A stretch of DNA of 64,000 nt from a bacterium BMS3Abin14. GTDB taxonomy: Bacteria; BMS3Abin14. A program made the translations under genes and the position numbers. Location: assembly GCA_002897695.1 (NCBI GenBank), contig BDTG01000046.1, forward strand, positions 61,431 through 125,430, written 5' to 3'. Shown piece by piece: positions 25,783 to 35,624 of the stretch (the stretch's first letter is position 1; each line of letters opens with the position of its first letter). The notes below the pieces were generated by a model. It ran no database searches. It saw only the letters and a list, made by a program, of their open reading frames with translations, and was not told the origin of the DNA.

Positions 25783-26973
25783 ATGAGGCCCTTTATTATT
25801 GCTGCTGCGGTCCTTCTTCTCGTCGCCACGCCCGCCGCCGCTTTATCGACATCCGACTGCCTCGATTGCCATTCCGACAAGGATCTGACAAAAACCGTCG
25901 ACGGAAAGGATATATCCCTCTACATCAATGAGAAAACCTTCGCCGGGTCGGTCCATGGGGAAATGGATTGCACTGACTGTCATGAGGATCTGGCTGATGT
26001 TCAGGACGAACACGGCGAGATCGTAAAAAAAGTCCAGTGCGCCAACTGTCACGACGGTCCAGCCGCCTTGATGTCGCATAGCGTCCATGCCGGAGGAAAT
26101 TCCGGGGTCGCGTCCGATCTGCCCGCCTGCAGTGATTGTCACGGCAAGCATGACATACTTCCCCCCGACAACGCCAAGTCTCACGTTTTCGCCCTTAACG
26201 TTCCTGAAACCTGCTGCAAGTGTCACAGCTCAGTGGAGATCGCATCCCGGCACCCCTCGCTGGACCCGAAAGTCTGCAGCGATTACGAGGCCGGAATACA
26301 CGGGCTCATCCTCAGCAAAAGCGGAGTGGTTTCCTCGGCCGCCTGCAATGACTGTCACGGAAACCATGACATCAGGTCCCCCAAGGATCCCTCCTCCAGA
26401 GTGAACCGCGCAAATATCGACGGCACGTGCGGAACATGCCACGTGGGCATCGTTGAGACCTACAGGAAAAGCATTCACGGGACACTGTACGCGTCCGGAT
26501 CGAAGGATGCGCCTACATGCATCTCCTGCCATGAGAGTCACCGGATAGACAGGGCAATGGCCAAGGAATTCACGGTCACCGTAACGAAACGCTGCTCCCG
26601 ATGCCACCCTGATGCTGATGCCACCTTCAAAAACACGTACCATGGCCAAGTCACCGGGTTGGACTACGCCGCTGCTGCCCAATGCCCTGATTGCCACGGG
26701 GCGCACAATATCCTGCCCAAGGAGGATCCGGCCTCCATGGTCAACCCCGACAACCTCGTAACAACATGCGGAAAATGCCATGAGGGGGCCAACGCAAACT
26801 TCGTCCTTTACATGCCCCACGCCGATTACCACAACGCGAAGAAAGATCCCGGCCTCTACTCCGTCTATCTCGCCATGGTGATCCTGCTTTCAGGGGTGTT
26901 TATCTTCTTCGGGATCCACACCGTTCTCTGGTTCCTGAGATCCTATCAGAATGAGCGAAAAAAGCGGAATTAA
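25783..26973 (+). CDS. Multihaem c-type cytochrome (11 CxxCH), membrane-anchored
   Basis: 396 residues. N-terminal signal (MRPFIIAAAVLLLVATPAAA), then eleven CxxCH haem motifs, e.g. CLDCH, CTDCH, CANCH, CSDCHGKHD, CCKCH, CNDCHGNHD, CGTCH, CISCHESH, CSRCH, CPDCHGAHN and CGKCH, then a C-terminal membrane helix (YLAMVILLSGVFIFFGIHTV) with a short basic tail. ATG 25783 is chosen for AGGAGG 9 bases upstream. The repeated CxxCHGxH motifs are typical of respiratory cytochromes that exchange electrons with a membrane quinone enzyme. A cytochrome b gene follows 30 bases later, so the pair probably forms a quinol-cytochrome complex. The terminal partner is unknown. Confidence 0.9.
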   Translation: MRPFIIAAAVLLLVATPAAALSTSDCLDCHSDKDLTKTVDGKDISLYINEKTFAGSVHGEMDCTDCHEDLADVQDEHGEIVKKVQCANCHDGPAALMSHSVHAGGNSGVASDLPACSDCHGKHDILPPDNAKSHVFALNVPETCCKCHSSVEIASRHPSLDPKVCSDYEAGIHGLILSKSGVVSSAACNDCHGNHDIRSPKDPSSRVNRANIDGTCGTCHVGIVETYRKSIHGTLYASGSKDAPTCISCHESHRIDRAMAKEFTVTVTKRCSRCHPDADATFKNTYHGQVTGLDYAAAAQCPDCHGAHNILPKEDPASMVNPDNLVTTCGKCHEGANANFVLYMPHADYHNAKKDPGLYSVYLAMVILLSGVFIFFGIHTVLWFLRSYQNERKKRN

Positions 26974-27003
26974 GCGCGGGAATCGCCCTGGGAGGGTTGC
27001 AAA

Positions 27004-27870
27004 ATGAACGATTCAATGCATGTTGACCAGGCAGGGCCGGAGGACAGGTGGTATCTTCGTTTCACCTACTATCACCGATTCCTCCACGCCCTCGTAATCA
27101 TCAGTTTTCTCGGGCTCGTTCTCACCGGAATGCCCTTGAAATTCAACGAGTCCGCCTGGGCAAAGGGATGGGCAAGTCTTCTCGGGGGAATTCAGACCGC
27201 CGCCTATTTTCACCGCTTTTTCGCGTTAATCACATTTCTGTACTTTTTTCTGCATCTAGTATTCGCCCTGCACTACATCGTCAAGGTAAGGAAAGAACCG
27301 TTTTTCAAGTGGTTGTTCGGCCCCAATTCAATGATGCCCTGGATAAAGGATCTGGAGGATATTATAGCCCATTTCCGATGGTTCCTGGGGTTGGGGGAGC
27401 GGCCCAGATTTGACCGATTTACCTACTGGGAGAAATTCGATTACATGGCGGTTTTCTGGGGGGTGGGAATTATCGGGATCTCCGGACTTTTACTCTGGTT
27501 CCCGGTATTTTTCTCCAGGTTCATGCCCGGATGGGTTTTTAACGTCGCCATTATTCTCCACTCCGACGAGGCCCTCCTGGCGGCCGGTTTTATCTTTACT
27601 ATCCATTTCTTCAATACCCACCTCCGGCCGGAGAAATTCCCTCTGGACTTCGTTATTTTCACCGGCAGGGTCACGGAGGAAGAACTGAAACACGAAAGGC
27701 CCATGGAGTACGAAAGGCTTGTTGAAAATGGCGAGCTGAAATCCATCAGCGCCACCCCGCCAACCAGGACAACCCTCATCTGGGCGCGCATAGTCGGATT
27801 CTCCGCTTACGGAATCGGCCTGGTCATGGTTATACTCATTATCTACTCTGCTATTCAGGAACTGCACTGA
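27004..27870 (+). CDS. Cytochrome b561-type membrane subunit (formate dehydrogenase gamma-like)
   Basis: 288 residues with four to five membrane helices. Histidines suited to bind two b haems lie in YYHRFLHALVIIS, AAYFHRFFALITF, LHLVFALHYIV, AIILHSDEALLAAG and FTIHFFNTHLRPEKFP. The last motif, with RPEKFPLD, is typical of formate dehydrogenase gamma/cytochrome b proteins that link periplasmic electron carriers to the quinone pool. GGGAGG precedes the start. It lies between two multihaem cytochrome genes and likely is their quinone-reactive partner. Confidence 0.85.
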   Translation: MNDSMHVDQAGPEDRWYLRFTYYHRFLHALVIISFLGLVLTGMPLKFNESAWAKGWASLLGGIQTAAYFHRFFALITFLYFFLHLVFALHYIVKVRKEPFFKWLFGPNSMMPWIKDLEDIIAHFRWFLGLGERPRFDRFTYWEKFDYMAVFWGVGIIGISGLLLWFPVFFSRFMPGWVFNVAIILHSDEALLAAGFIFTIHFFNTHLRPEKFPLDFVIFTGRVTEEELKHERPMEYERLVENGELKSISATPPTRTTLIWARIVGFSAYGIGLVMVILIIYSAIQELH

Positions 27871-27998
27871 TTCATTGACGCGATCGAATCGCGCACGCCT
27901 GAGTGTGCTGATATCTGAATTTGTACCCCACGGGAGGGCAACATCCGCCGGTGGCGGTAGATTTTTTTCTGCCTGAAACCGCAAACTCCCATCATTCA

Positions 27999-28028
27999 TT
28001 GACACATCAGGCCAAGGTGTGCTAAAAA
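27999..28028 (+). promoter_or_regulatory. Candidate promoter of the NapC/NirT-like cytochrome-rex unit
   Basis: TTGACA, 18 bases, TAAAAA preceded by TGC (extended -10). A transcript from here would start near 28035 and have a leader of about 75 bases. Confidence 0.45.
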
Positions 28029-28054
28029 TCTCAATCGGGAAAGCTGTTCACAAG

Positions 28055-28095
28055 CTCTGGTGAAGTGGGAATGGGACCAGAGGGTAGGTAAACCC
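28055..28095 (+). promoter_or_regulatory. Structured 5' leader with two hairpins
   Basis: CTCTGGT (28055-28061) pairs with ACCAGAG (28076-28082), and GGGT with ACCC (28082-28085 and 28092-28095). Both lie between the candidate promoter and the cytochrome gene. I do not recognise a known riboswitch class. Confidence 0.35.
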
Positions 28096-28111
28096 GTTAG
28101 AGAGCAAGCCG

Positions 28112-29497
28112 TTGGACCTCAAGCGACCGGTGGAAAATATGTTTAAGGGGATGCGAAGACTTCGTTTCTACGAGGTGCTGCTCCTCGTTCTCATCGCCAT
28201 TATTATTGGTGCGTGGAGCATCCTGGAGATTACACGGTCCGCCCTTTTCTGCGGCAACGCCTGTCATATCATGCGCCCGTACTACGATGACTGGAAGAAG
28301 TCCACCCATAACCAGGTGGCGTGCGTTGAGTGCCACAACCCGCCCACCACCGCCGGACAGTTAACTCCCGACTGGGGCGCCATCAAACAGATCGCCGGCT
28401 ATATGACACGCCCTTACAGCGAAAGGATCAGGGCAGATATCAGCGATGCGGGTTGTCTGCAAGAGGGATGTCATTCAAAACGCCTCCTGGATGGAAAAGT
28501 TTTCTTCCGCGAGGACATCCTTTTCGACCACCGGCCCCACCTTGGACAGCTTCGAAGAGGCAAGATCCTCCGCTGTGCCACATGCCATTCCCAGATTGTC
28601 ATGGGAAACCATGTTACTGTTGATGAAAACACCTGTTTCATATGTCACTTCAAGGACAGGGATAAAAGCAAAGCCACCGCCAGGTGCCGGCTTTGCCACG
28701 GCACTACCCCGGAACGCACCCGGTCTATGGACAAGAATTTCGACCATACCGATTACACGGCAAGAGGGGTCCGGTGCACCATGTGCCATCCGGCCATCAT
28801 CAGGGGCAATGGGGAAGTATCGGAGGATAGATGTGTTGGATGTCATAAAAAGCGCATGAAGATCAACCTGTCTCAGCCGGAGGGGTTACTCCACCGAAAA
28901 CACGTCACCGACCATAACATCAGGTGTGAGGATTGCCACGATCCCATAAAACACTCCACCCCCAATGAATCCGACCTGGCGCAACTGGACTGTTCGTCCT
29001 GCCACGAGAACAAGCACAAGGCTATTTTATCCCTTTACAGGGGCCTGGGGGCTGACGGGATTGATCCGATGCCATCCCCAATGTACGTAAGCCAGGTTGG
29101 CTGCAACGGCTGTCACCTCGCCTCCGAAGACATCACGGGTAACGCTCCGACGGCAGGCGCCGGATCTGCGAAAGATGTCTCCGCCGCCTGTGACGAGTGT
29201 CACGGTGACGGTTACCGAACGCTGGTAGCGAAATGGAAAAAGCAGCTGCATAAAAAGATCGTGTTGGCCGAACTGAAACTCAAGGAGGCGGAGAAGGCTA
29301 TCGCCGTGTCCCGAGCGAACGCCGGGATTATCGACAGCGCCCGGAAAATCCTGAAAAAGAGCCGACACAATTTTCTGTTCATACGGGCCAGCGTGCCCGT
29401 CCACAATCCAGATTATGCCGTAACCGTCCTGGACAGGACTGTGCTGGATCTGGAAAAGACCATAACCCTTGTGAGGCAGGTGAACGATGGTGTTTAA
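28112..29497 (+). CDS. NapC/NirT-like multihaem cytochrome c with non-standard haem motifs
   Basis: 461 residues. One N-terminal membrane anchor (YEVLLLVLIAIIIGAWSIL) is followed by a NapC/NirT-type start: the first haem motif is CGNACHIM (Cx3CH), then CVECHNPP. A CLQEGCH motif (Cx4CH) follows, and nine more CxxCH motifs: CATCH, CFICH, CRLCH, CTMCH, CVGCH, CEDCH, CSSCH, CNGCH and CDECH. The last 90 residues are helical and haem-free. It likely takes electrons from quinol to the periplasm. The TTG start at 28112 is uncertain; ATG 28139 or 28151 are alternatives that keep the anchor. It overlaps rex by 11 bases. Confidence 0.88.
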   Translation: MDLKRPVENMFKGMRRLRFYEVLLLVLIAIIIGAWSILEITRSALFCGNACHIMRPYYDDWKKSTHNQVACVECHNPPTTAGQLTPDWGAIKQIAGYMTRPYSERIRADISDAGCLQEGCHSKRLLDGKVFFREDILFDHRPHLGQLRRGKILRCATCHSQIVMGNHVTVDENTCFICHFKDRDKSKATARCRLCHGTTPERTRSMDKNFDHTDYTARGVRCTMCHPAIIRGNGEVSEDRCVGCHKKRMKINLSQPEGLLHRKHVTDHNIRCEDCHDPIKHSTPNESDLAQLDCSSCHENKHKAILSLYRGLGADGIDPMPSPMYVSQVGCNGCHLASEDITGNAPTAGAGSAKDVSAACDECHGDGYRTLVAKWKKQLHKKIVLAELKLKEAEKAIAVSRANAGIIDSARKILKKSRHNFLFIRASVPVHNPDYAVTVLDRTVLDLEKTITLVRQVNDGV

Positions 29498-30131
29498 AAA
29501 AGTAAGCAGAGTCAAGATACCTGATGCGACCATCAGGCGACTATCCCTGTACGATCGTTGTCTGGAGGAACTCAAAAAATCGGGCAACAAGATTGTTTCA
29601 TCCTCCGACATTGCCCGTAAATGCGGGACCAATCCGGCACAGATAAGAAAGGATTTTGCCTATTTCGGGGAATTCGGGGTCAGAGGGGTCGGTTATTACG
29701 TGGAGAACCTCCAGGTGGACATCAAAATGGCCCTCGGGATTGATCGCCCATGGCTGTGCGCCCTGGTGGGGGCGGGAAACCTGGGATTCGCCCTCCTGGG
29801 AACCGACTCTCTGGAAAAACGGGGCTTCAAAATCTCGGCTATCTTTGAAAAAGACCCTATTCTGGTGGAGATGGGCTCCTTCCAGGACATCCCCCTTTTC
29901 AGTATGGAAATGATGTCCCAGGTGATTTCGGACCTCGATATTCACATCGGACTCATCGCGGTCAATCCCGATACGGCGTTGAAGGTCGCCCACAACCTCA
30001 TTGACTCCGGAATAAAAGGGATCCTGAACTTTACTCCCGCAACCCTCAAGGTCCCGCCAGGCATTGTTCTAAAAAACGTTGATTTCGCCATTGACCTGGA
30101 AGGGATCGCTTTTCAGCTGAGCAATCAATAA
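29487..30131 (+). CDS. rex: Redox-sensing transcriptional repressor Rex
   Basis: 214 residues. N-terminal winged helix (PDATIRRLSLYDRCLEEL, then GTNPAQIRKDFAYFGEFG) and a C-terminal Rossmann domain with the NAD(H) motif LVGAGNLGFALL. Rex proteins bind DNA when NADH is low and derepress anaerobic respiratory and fermentative genes when it is high. The gene overlaps the upstream multihaem cytochrome by 11 bases, so repressor and cytochrome share a message. I found no full TTGTGAA-N-TTCACAA operator at the promoter upstream; only a TTCACAA half at 28047. Confidence 0.95.
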   Translation: MVFKKVSRVKIPDATIRRLSLYDRCLEELKKSGNKIVSSSDIARKCGTNPAQIRKDFAYFGEFGVRGVGYYVENLQVDIKMALGIDRPWLCALVGAGNLGFALLGTDSLEKRGFKISAIFEKDPILVEMGSFQDIPLFSMEMMSQVISDLDIHIGLIAVNPDTALKVAHNLIDSGIKGILNFTPATLKVPPGIVLKNVDFAIDLEGIAFQLSNQ

Positions 30132-30151
30132 CGCGCCCGTGCAGGGGCGCG
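30132..30151. other. GC-rich hairpin between rex and gmhA
   Basis: CGCGCCC and GGGCGCG flank a 6-base loop right after the rex stop. No T run follows, so it may be an RNA-stabilising or weak termination structure. Confidence 0.5.
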
Positions 30152-30181
30152 CAAATCCAGGGATTTATAAGGAAAGCGGAA

Positions 30182-30772
30182 ATGAAGAAGCTTGAGGAGC
30201 TGATCAGGCAAAGGGGCCGCGAGAGCGCTCAGGCCCAGCTGAAATATTGCGAATCGGCCGCCGGAAAGATAGATTACGCCGCCCTCAGCCTGGCCAGGAT
30301 TCTCAACGCGGGTGGAAAGATCCTCATGGCCGGGAACGGGGGCTCCGCGGCGGATGCTCAGCACTTCTCGGCCGAACTCGTCGGCCGTTTTCTCATGGAA
30401 AGGCGGCCTCTGGCCTGTCTGGCGCTAACCACAAATTCCTCCGTCCTCACATCCATTGCAAACGACTATTCCTTCGAGCAGGTGTTCAGCAAACAGGTGG
30501 CCGCCCTTGGTGGGGAAAACGACGCACTGATTGCCATATCCACCAGTGGTTCATCCCCCAACATCCTCCGTGCTCTGGAAACCGCCAACACCAGATCCAT
30601 GCTGACCGTAGGCCTCACCGGGTCCGACTGCGACCGCATGGCCCCTCTTTGCGATATCTGCCTCGATGTGAACAACACATCCACTCCCCGGGTCCAGGAG
30701 GTCCACCACCTTATCCTCCATATCATTGCCGAGCTCATCGAGATCCGGCTTTTCGCCGGGCAGGAAGCCTGA
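30182..30772 (+). CDS. gmhA: Phosphoheptose isomerase (sedoheptulose 7-phosphate isomerase)
   Basis: 196-residue SIS-domain enzyme that makes D-glycero-D-manno-heptose 7-phosphate, the first step to the ADP-heptose of the LPS inner core. Typical motifs are GNGGSAADAQHFSAELVGRF, ISTSGSSPNILRAL and PRVQEVHHLILHIIAELIE. DiaA is a related SIS protein, but rfaE2 nearby supports GmhA. The next gene begins 4 bases after the stop. GGAAAGCGG stands before the start. Confidence 0.93.
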   Translation: MKKLEELIRQRGRESAQAQLKYCESAAGKIDYAALSLARILNAGGKILMAGNGGSAADAQHFSAELVGRFLMERRPLACLALTTNSSVLTSIANDYSFEQVFSKQVAALGGENDALIAISTSGSSPNILRALETANTRSMLTVGLTGSDCDRMAPLCDICLDVNNTSTPRVQEVHHLILHIIAELIEIRLFAGQEA

Positions 30773-30775
30773 AAG

Positions 30776-31735
30776 ATGGGTGGCCCATATAAAAAGACCC
30801 CGCTGGCGGATCTCGACTTTTCCGGCCTGAAAACCTATTCGGTATTCACAAGAGACTGCAAGGTGACTTCCGGCGAGCTGGGCGTCCCCTATCCAGGAAA
30901 CTCGTATCTGTCGGATTTCGTAAACGGGTTGCCGAAAATACTCGCCTCAAGGGATCTCCAGGAGGTGGCCGGATCCATCGTGCGCGCGCGAAGGGAAGAG
31001 AGGGGGGTGCTCCTCGGCATGGGTGCGCATCCCCTGAAAGTCGGGATGGGGCCTATCATTTCAGACGCCATGGAAACGGGAATCCTTACAGGAATCGCCA
31101 CCAACGGCGCCGCGATTATCCACGACTATGAACTGGCGCTTCTCGGGAAAACCTCCGAGGATGTCGGGGCGGCGCTAAGTTCCGGGCTGTTCGGGATGGC
31201 CGAGGAGACCGCCGTAGGCCTGAACGGCGCTATTCGGGCCGGCGCCGAGGCCGATGAGGGGATCGGTCTTGCCGTGGGGCGATTCATAGAGGATGGCATG
31301 CTTCTCCACGCACATTCCAGCATCTTCGCGACAGCCTATCGGTGTGCCATCCCGGCAACGGTTCATGTGGCCATCGGCACCGACATAATCCATATGCACC
31401 CGTCATGCGACGGAGCATCCACCGGAGCCGGAACCTTGAAGGATTTTCGCCTTTTCGCCCGGCAGGTTGCCGCACTGGACGATGGTGTATTCATTAACCT
31501 TGGATCCGCCGTCATCATCCCCGAGATTTTTCTCAAGGCCTTTTCTCTCGCTCGTAATCTGGGCAATCCCATTGCCAACCTGACAACCGTCAATATGGAT
31601 TTTGTTCAGCACTATCGGCCCAGGGTCAATGTGGTGCAGCGCCCCACGTCGGAATCCGGAAAAGGATACTCAATCATTGGCCATCACGAGATAATGCTTC
31701 CCCTTCTCCTGGCTGCGGTCAAGGAACTCATGTGA
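30776..31735 (+). CDS. Conserved protein of unknown function in the heptose cluster
   Basis: 319 residues, soluble, no signal peptide. I cannot name it. It has strongly patterned, enzyme-like stretches: [69 protein letters not shown] and [18 protein letters not shown]. Many His, Asp and Gly residues in these blocks suggest a catalytic site; a distant likeness to the deoxyhypusine-synthase fold is possible but unproven. The gene starts 4 bases after gmhA and overlaps rfaE2 by 4, so it is very likely part of the same pathway or operon. The kinase and phosphatase of heptose activation are missing nearby, but the sequence does not look like either. Confidence 0.8.
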   Translation: MGGPYKKTPLADLDFSGLKTYSVFTRDCKVTSGELGVPYPGNSYLSDFVNGLPKILASRDLQEVAGSIVRARREERGVLLGMGAHPLKVGMGPIISDAMETGILTGIATNGAAIIHDYELALLGKTSEDVGAALSSGLFGMAEETAVGLNGAIRAGAEADEGIGLAVGRFIEDGMLLHAHSSIFATAYRCAIPATVHVAIGTDIIHMHPSCDGASTGAGTLKDFRLFARQVAALDDGVFINLGSAVIIPEIFLKAFSLARNLGNPIANLTTVNMDFVQHYRPRVNVVQRPTSESGKGYSIIGHHEIMLPLLLAAVKELM

Positions 31736-32214
31736 TAAAATCAGGCTTCTACACCGGGAAAACCATCTCCGAGGCAGCGGCGGTCTGGAGGGCACAGGGG
31801 AAAAAGATTGTTTTTACGAACGGTTGTTTTGACCTGCTCCATCCGGGACACACGAGATACCTTAAACAGGCCAGGGACCTGGGCGACATCCTGGTAGTCG
31901 GGATTAACTCCGACGGGTCCGTCCGAAAGCTCAAGGGACCGGGCCGCCCCATCCTTACCGAAGCCGAGAGAGCAGAGGTTCTCCTCTCCCTGAAATGGGT
32001 TGATGCGGTGGTTCCGTTTTCTGAATCCACCCCCCTTGAACTGATCAATATGGTGATTCCCCACATACTGGTCAAGGGCGGGGACTGGCCGGTGAAAGAG
32101 ATCGTTGGGCGTGAATTCGTAGAATCTCACGGGGGCAAGGTTTACAGCCTTCCTTTCCACCCCGGGATTTCCACATCGGATATCATCGATCGTATCAGCA
32201 GCGCTGATTCCTAG
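31732..32214 (+). CDS. rfaE2: D-glycero-beta-D-manno-heptose 1-phosphate adenylyltransferase
   Basis: 160-residue nucleotidyltransferase, equal to the C-terminal half of HldE, which forms ADP-heptose. Motifs: [17 protein letters not shown] with the HxGH site, [25 protein letters not shown] and the C-terminal [16 protein letters not shown] start at 31732 overlaps the previous stop by 4 bases. The kinase half (RfaE1) is not fused and is not in the window. Confidence 0.93.
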   Translation: MIKSGFYTGKTISEAAAVWRAQGKKIVFTNGCFDLLHPGHTRYLKQARDLGDILVVGINSDGSVRKLKGPGRPILTEAERAEVLLSLKWVDAVVPFSESTPLELINMVIPHILVKGGDWPVKEIVGREFVESHGGKVYSLPFHPGISTSDIIDRISSADS

Positions 32215-32215
32215 G

Positions 32216-35200
32216 ATGTTTCCTGTTACAGAGATCCTGGAGGATCTTAAGCAGCACGGGGTTTCGTCCATATCAGGCCTCGGCCTCCCGGCCGCCGCAT
32301 GTCTGGCTGCCTCCCTTCCTGATCCGAACCGCCTCGTCATCGTTACTCCGGACGAGGAAAGCGCCGACACCCTCAGGGAGGATCTCTCATTCTTCCTGCC
32401 CGGGCAGAACGTCGGGGCGCTTTCGCCGGAGGAAGCGCTACCGTACGAGAGGATGCTCCCCGACATTGAGCGGTCCTCCCTGCGAATCAGCGCCCTTCTC
32501 GCCGCGGGATCCGGCGCCGCGCCGGTGATCATTCCCTGTACGGCTCTCCTCCAACCCACCATCCCTCCCGGCCTTCTGACCCGCATTTCCCTGAGAATCA
32601 ATACAGGAGAGGACATGGACAGGGAGATGACCCTGCAGAACCTGTCGACCATGGGATATACGAAGGTGCCTTCGGTCTCCCAGATGGGCGAGATGGCGGT
32701 GCGGGGCGGCATAATGGACATCTTCTCCCCCGGGCACCTGTTTCCAGTGCGGATTGAGCTTTGGGGAAACTCCGTGCAGTCCATTCGGACATTTGACACT
32801 GAGAATCAGCGCAGTCTGGAGCGGTTAGAGACCGCGGTTGTACTCCCTGTGACGGAAATCCTGCGGACTCCCGAGATCCTTTCCGGGGGCCGGAGGCGCC
32901 TCAGCGATTTTCTTCTCGCCCAGGGACTTTCGTCCAGGGAACGGGAAAAGATATTGGTCCCCTGGGACCAGGGTCTGGATTTTCCCGGCATCGTCAATTT
33001 TCTTCCGATTATTTACGGGGTCCAAAGCCTCCCGGCGGATCATTTCTCTCCGGGATGCATTGTTATCCTTCTGGAACCCGAGCAGATCCTGCGCAGGATG
33101 GAAGGTTTCATGGCCTCCGCCGGCGCCCGGCTTTCAAAAGAATCCCCTTCCCCCGACGAGGCCTACGCTGACCCAAAAGCGATTATGGCAAACCTCAGCC
33201 GCAACAGCATTCTGCAGATTCGGTCTTTCGACCATGAAAACAGCCACTCCTACGGATGTCCGTCCCTTCTGCCGCCCGGTGCAGCCCTGTCTCAGCCGGC
33301 AAGATTCCGTGAATTGGGAGAATTTCTGGAGGAAGGGCAATATGATCGAATTGTCATCTCCGCACACTCCAACGGAGCCGCCGACAGGCTCCTTGCGCTC
33401 TTTTCAGGCATCAGCCACAAGATAAACAGGCGGACGACGACAGACGGGATGAAACAGTGGGAGGGCATCAATGTGGTGAGCGTTCCTCTGTCTGGAGGGT
33501 TTTCCATCCCGGGACGGAAAATCGGTTTCATCAGCGACTCTGACCTGTTCGGACGTGTTAAAAGGCATAAATCCAGGCGGCCGTTTCTCCCGGAGTGGGA
33601 TCTCCCCATAGGCTCACTCGCGCCGGGTGACTTTGTTGTCCACATCGAGCATGGGATTGGTAGATATCTGGGACTCAAACAGATGGAGATTGCTAAATCC
33701 AGCGACGATTACCTCCATCTGTCCTACGCAGGGGGTGATTCCCTTTACGTGCCCGTTGAGGATATGAACCGGGTTCAGCGATTCAGGAGTTCATCCGACA
33801 GACCGCCCTCACTCAGCAAACTCGGAGGCGCCGGCTGGGTCCGGGCAAAGAACCGGGTCCGCCGGTCGTTGAAATTAATGGCCGACGAGTTGCTGGCAAT
33901 AGCGGCAAGACGGGAGACCGCGCCGGGCATATCCTCTCCCGAACCCGACGCCATCTTCAGGGAGTTCGAGGCCTCCTTTCCCTGGTCGGAGACACCTGAT
34001 CAGGAGAGATGCATCAACGAGGTCATTTTCGACATGATGCAGCCCCATCCCATGGACCGCCTCGTGTGCGGGGATGTTGGATACGGAAAAACGGAGGTCG
34101 CACTGAGAGCGGCATTCCTCTCCGTCCTCGGCGGCAAACAGGTGGCGGTTCTCGTGCCGACGACAGTCCTGGCCCAACAGCACTATGGGAACTTTATCCA
34201 GCGTCTTGGGCCGTTTCCGGTTACGGTCGGCCTTCTGAGCCGCTTTGTGTCTCCCAGGGACCGGAAGCGCACTCTCGGTGACCTTGAAAAGGGTGTCGTG
34301 GACATTGTCATCGGAACACACCGAATCTTGTCCGCTGATGTAAAATTCCGCAACCTGGGGCTGTTGATTATCGACGAGGAGCATCGTTTCGGGGTTAAAC
34401 ACAAGGAAACGCTGAAAAGGATGCGGGAGACAGTGGATGTCCTGACCCTTTCCGCCACTCCCATTCCCCGAACGCTCTTTCAGGCGTTTTCCGGCCTCCG
34501 CAGCCTTTCCCTTATCCATACCCCTCCGGCCGACCGAAAGGCGATCCATACCGAAATACGATATTTCGACGAGGGCCTGATCCGGGACGCGATAGTCAGG
34601 GAGTTGGCAAGGGGAGGACAGGTATATATCGTTCACAACAGGGTCGCAAGCATCGGGGCATTCAGGGATATGGTCCAGCGGCTCGTTCCCGATGCCCGGT
34701 TGGGAATGGCCCACGGCCAGATGGGGGAAAGCGAGCTTGAAGGGGTCATGGTCGGCTTCCTCAAAGGGGAGTTGGATGTTCTGGTAACCACCGCCATTAT
34801 CGAGTCAGGGCTCGACATTACCAATGCCAACACGCTCATCATCAACCGGGCCGATCGTTTCGGCCTGGCCCAACTTTACCAACTCCGTGGGAGGGTCGGA
34901 CGCTCTGCGGCCCTGGCATACGCGTACCTTTTAATTCCTCCCCAATCGTCCCTGACGCCCAAAGCAAAAAAACGCCTCGCCAGCCTCAGGGATCTGACCG
35001 ACCTTGGTTCCGGCTTCAAGCTCGCATCTTACGACCTGGAGATACGCGGGTCGGGCAACCTTCTCGGGCAGGAACAGTCCGGGCACATCGGCGCGGTTGG
35101 CCTCGACCTGTATTCCCAGCTCCTGGAACAGGCCGTCAGGGAATCAACCGGTCAGGTTACGGAAGAGCCAGTGGAGCCCGTTATCCACCTGGATATGCCT

Positions 35201-35605
35201 GCCCTGCTCACGGAGGAATATCTTCCGGACGTTGGAGAACGCCTCACCCTTTACAAAAGATTGGCAAGTGCAAGGACACCGGCTGAGCTGAAAGAGCTGC
35301 GGGACGAGGCCGTGGACCGTTTCGGGAGGTTTCCGACTGAGGTTCTCGGCCTGTTCTCCCGGATGGAGGTCCTCATTCTTGCCCGAGGGCTCAGGGTGGA
35401 ACACATAGATGTGGCAGGGTCATTTTACCTCGTTGCCTTTCACCCCCAGGCCAAAATATCTCCGGACGCACTTCTTGGCCTCCTTTCGACCGACAGCCGT
35501 CTTGCCTTCCTGCCCCCGACCACACTCAGGCTCGATATCTCCGCCATGCAAAACTCCGGAGACCGCCTGGGGTATCTTAAGGAAACCTTGCGGTCCTTAT
35601 TGTGA
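32216..35605 (+). CDS. mfd: Transcription-repair coupling factor
   Basis: 1129-residue ATP-dependent translocase that removes stalled RNA polymerase and recruits UvrA. N-terminal UvrB-like region (about 1-350), then the RNA-polymerase interaction domain starting at [20 protein letters not shown], then the RecG-like motor: Walker [21 protein letters not shown] box ([14 protein letters not shown]), [11 protein letters not shown], and the translocation motif region [22 protein letters not shown]-terminal domain follows from about 970. Full length. It follows rfaE2 by one base and is followed by peptidyl-prolyl isomerase genes. Confidence 0.97.
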   Translation: MFPVTEILEDLKQHGVSSISGLGLPAAACLAASLPDPNRLVIVTPDEESADTLREDLSFFLPGQNVGALSPEEALPYERMLPDIERSSLRISALLAAGSGAAPVIIPCTALLQPTIPPGLLTRISLRINTGEDMDREMTLQNLSTMGYTKVPSVSQMGEMAVRGGIMDIFSPGHLFPVRIELWGNSVQSIRTFDTENQRSLERLETAVVLPVTEILRTPEILSGGRRRLSDFLLAQGLSSREREKILVPWDQGLDFPGIVNFLPIIYGVQSLPADHFSPGCIVILLEPEQILRRMEGFMASAGARLSKESPSPDEAYADPKAIMANLSRNSILQIRSFDHENSHSYGCPSLLPPGAALSQPARFRELGEFLEEGQYDRIVISAHSNGAADRLLALFSGISHKINRRTTTDGMKQWEGINVVSVPLSGGFSIPGRKIGFISDSDLFGRVKRHKSRRPFLPEWDLPIGSLAPGDFVVHIEHGIGRYLGLKQMEIAKSSDDYLHLSYAGGDSLYVPVEDMNRVQRFRSSSDRPPSLSKLGGAGWVRAKNRVRRSLKLMADELLAIAARRETAPGISSPEPDAIFREFEASFPWSETPDQERCINEVIFDMMQPHPMDRLVCGDVGYGKTEVALRAAFLSVLGGKQVAVLVPTTVLAQQHYGNFIQRLGPFPVTVGLLSRFVSPRDRKRTLGDLEKGVVDIVIGTHRILSADVKFRNLGLLIIDEEHRFGVKHKETLKRMRETVDVLTLSATPIPRTLFQAFSGLRSLSLIHTPPADRKAIHTEIRYFDEGLIRDAIVRELARGGQVYIVHNRVASIGAFRDMVQRLVPDARLGMAHGQMGESELEGVMVGFLKGELDVLVTTAIIESGLDITNANTLIINRADRFGLAQLYQLRGRVGRSAALAYAYLLIPPQSSLTPKAKKRLASLRDLTDLGSGFKLASYDLEIRGSGNLLGQEQSGHIGAVGLDLYSQLLEQAVRESTGQVTEEPVEPVIHLDMPALLTEEYLPDVGERLTLYKRLASARTPAELKELRDEAVDRFGRFPTEVLGLFSRMEVLILARGLRVEHIDVAGSFYLVAFHPQAKISPDALLGLLSTDSRLAFLPPTTLRLDISAMQNSGDRLGYLKETLRSLL

Positions 35606-35624
35606 TCTGCTAATAACCAGCCCT

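Noticed and set aside
28047-28053. TTCACAA as a Rex operator
   Set aside because: Only a half-site; no matching second half at the right spacing.
31741-32799. 352-codon open frame opposite rfaE2 and mfd
   Set aside because: Shadow frame; the sense genes have complete catalytic motifs.
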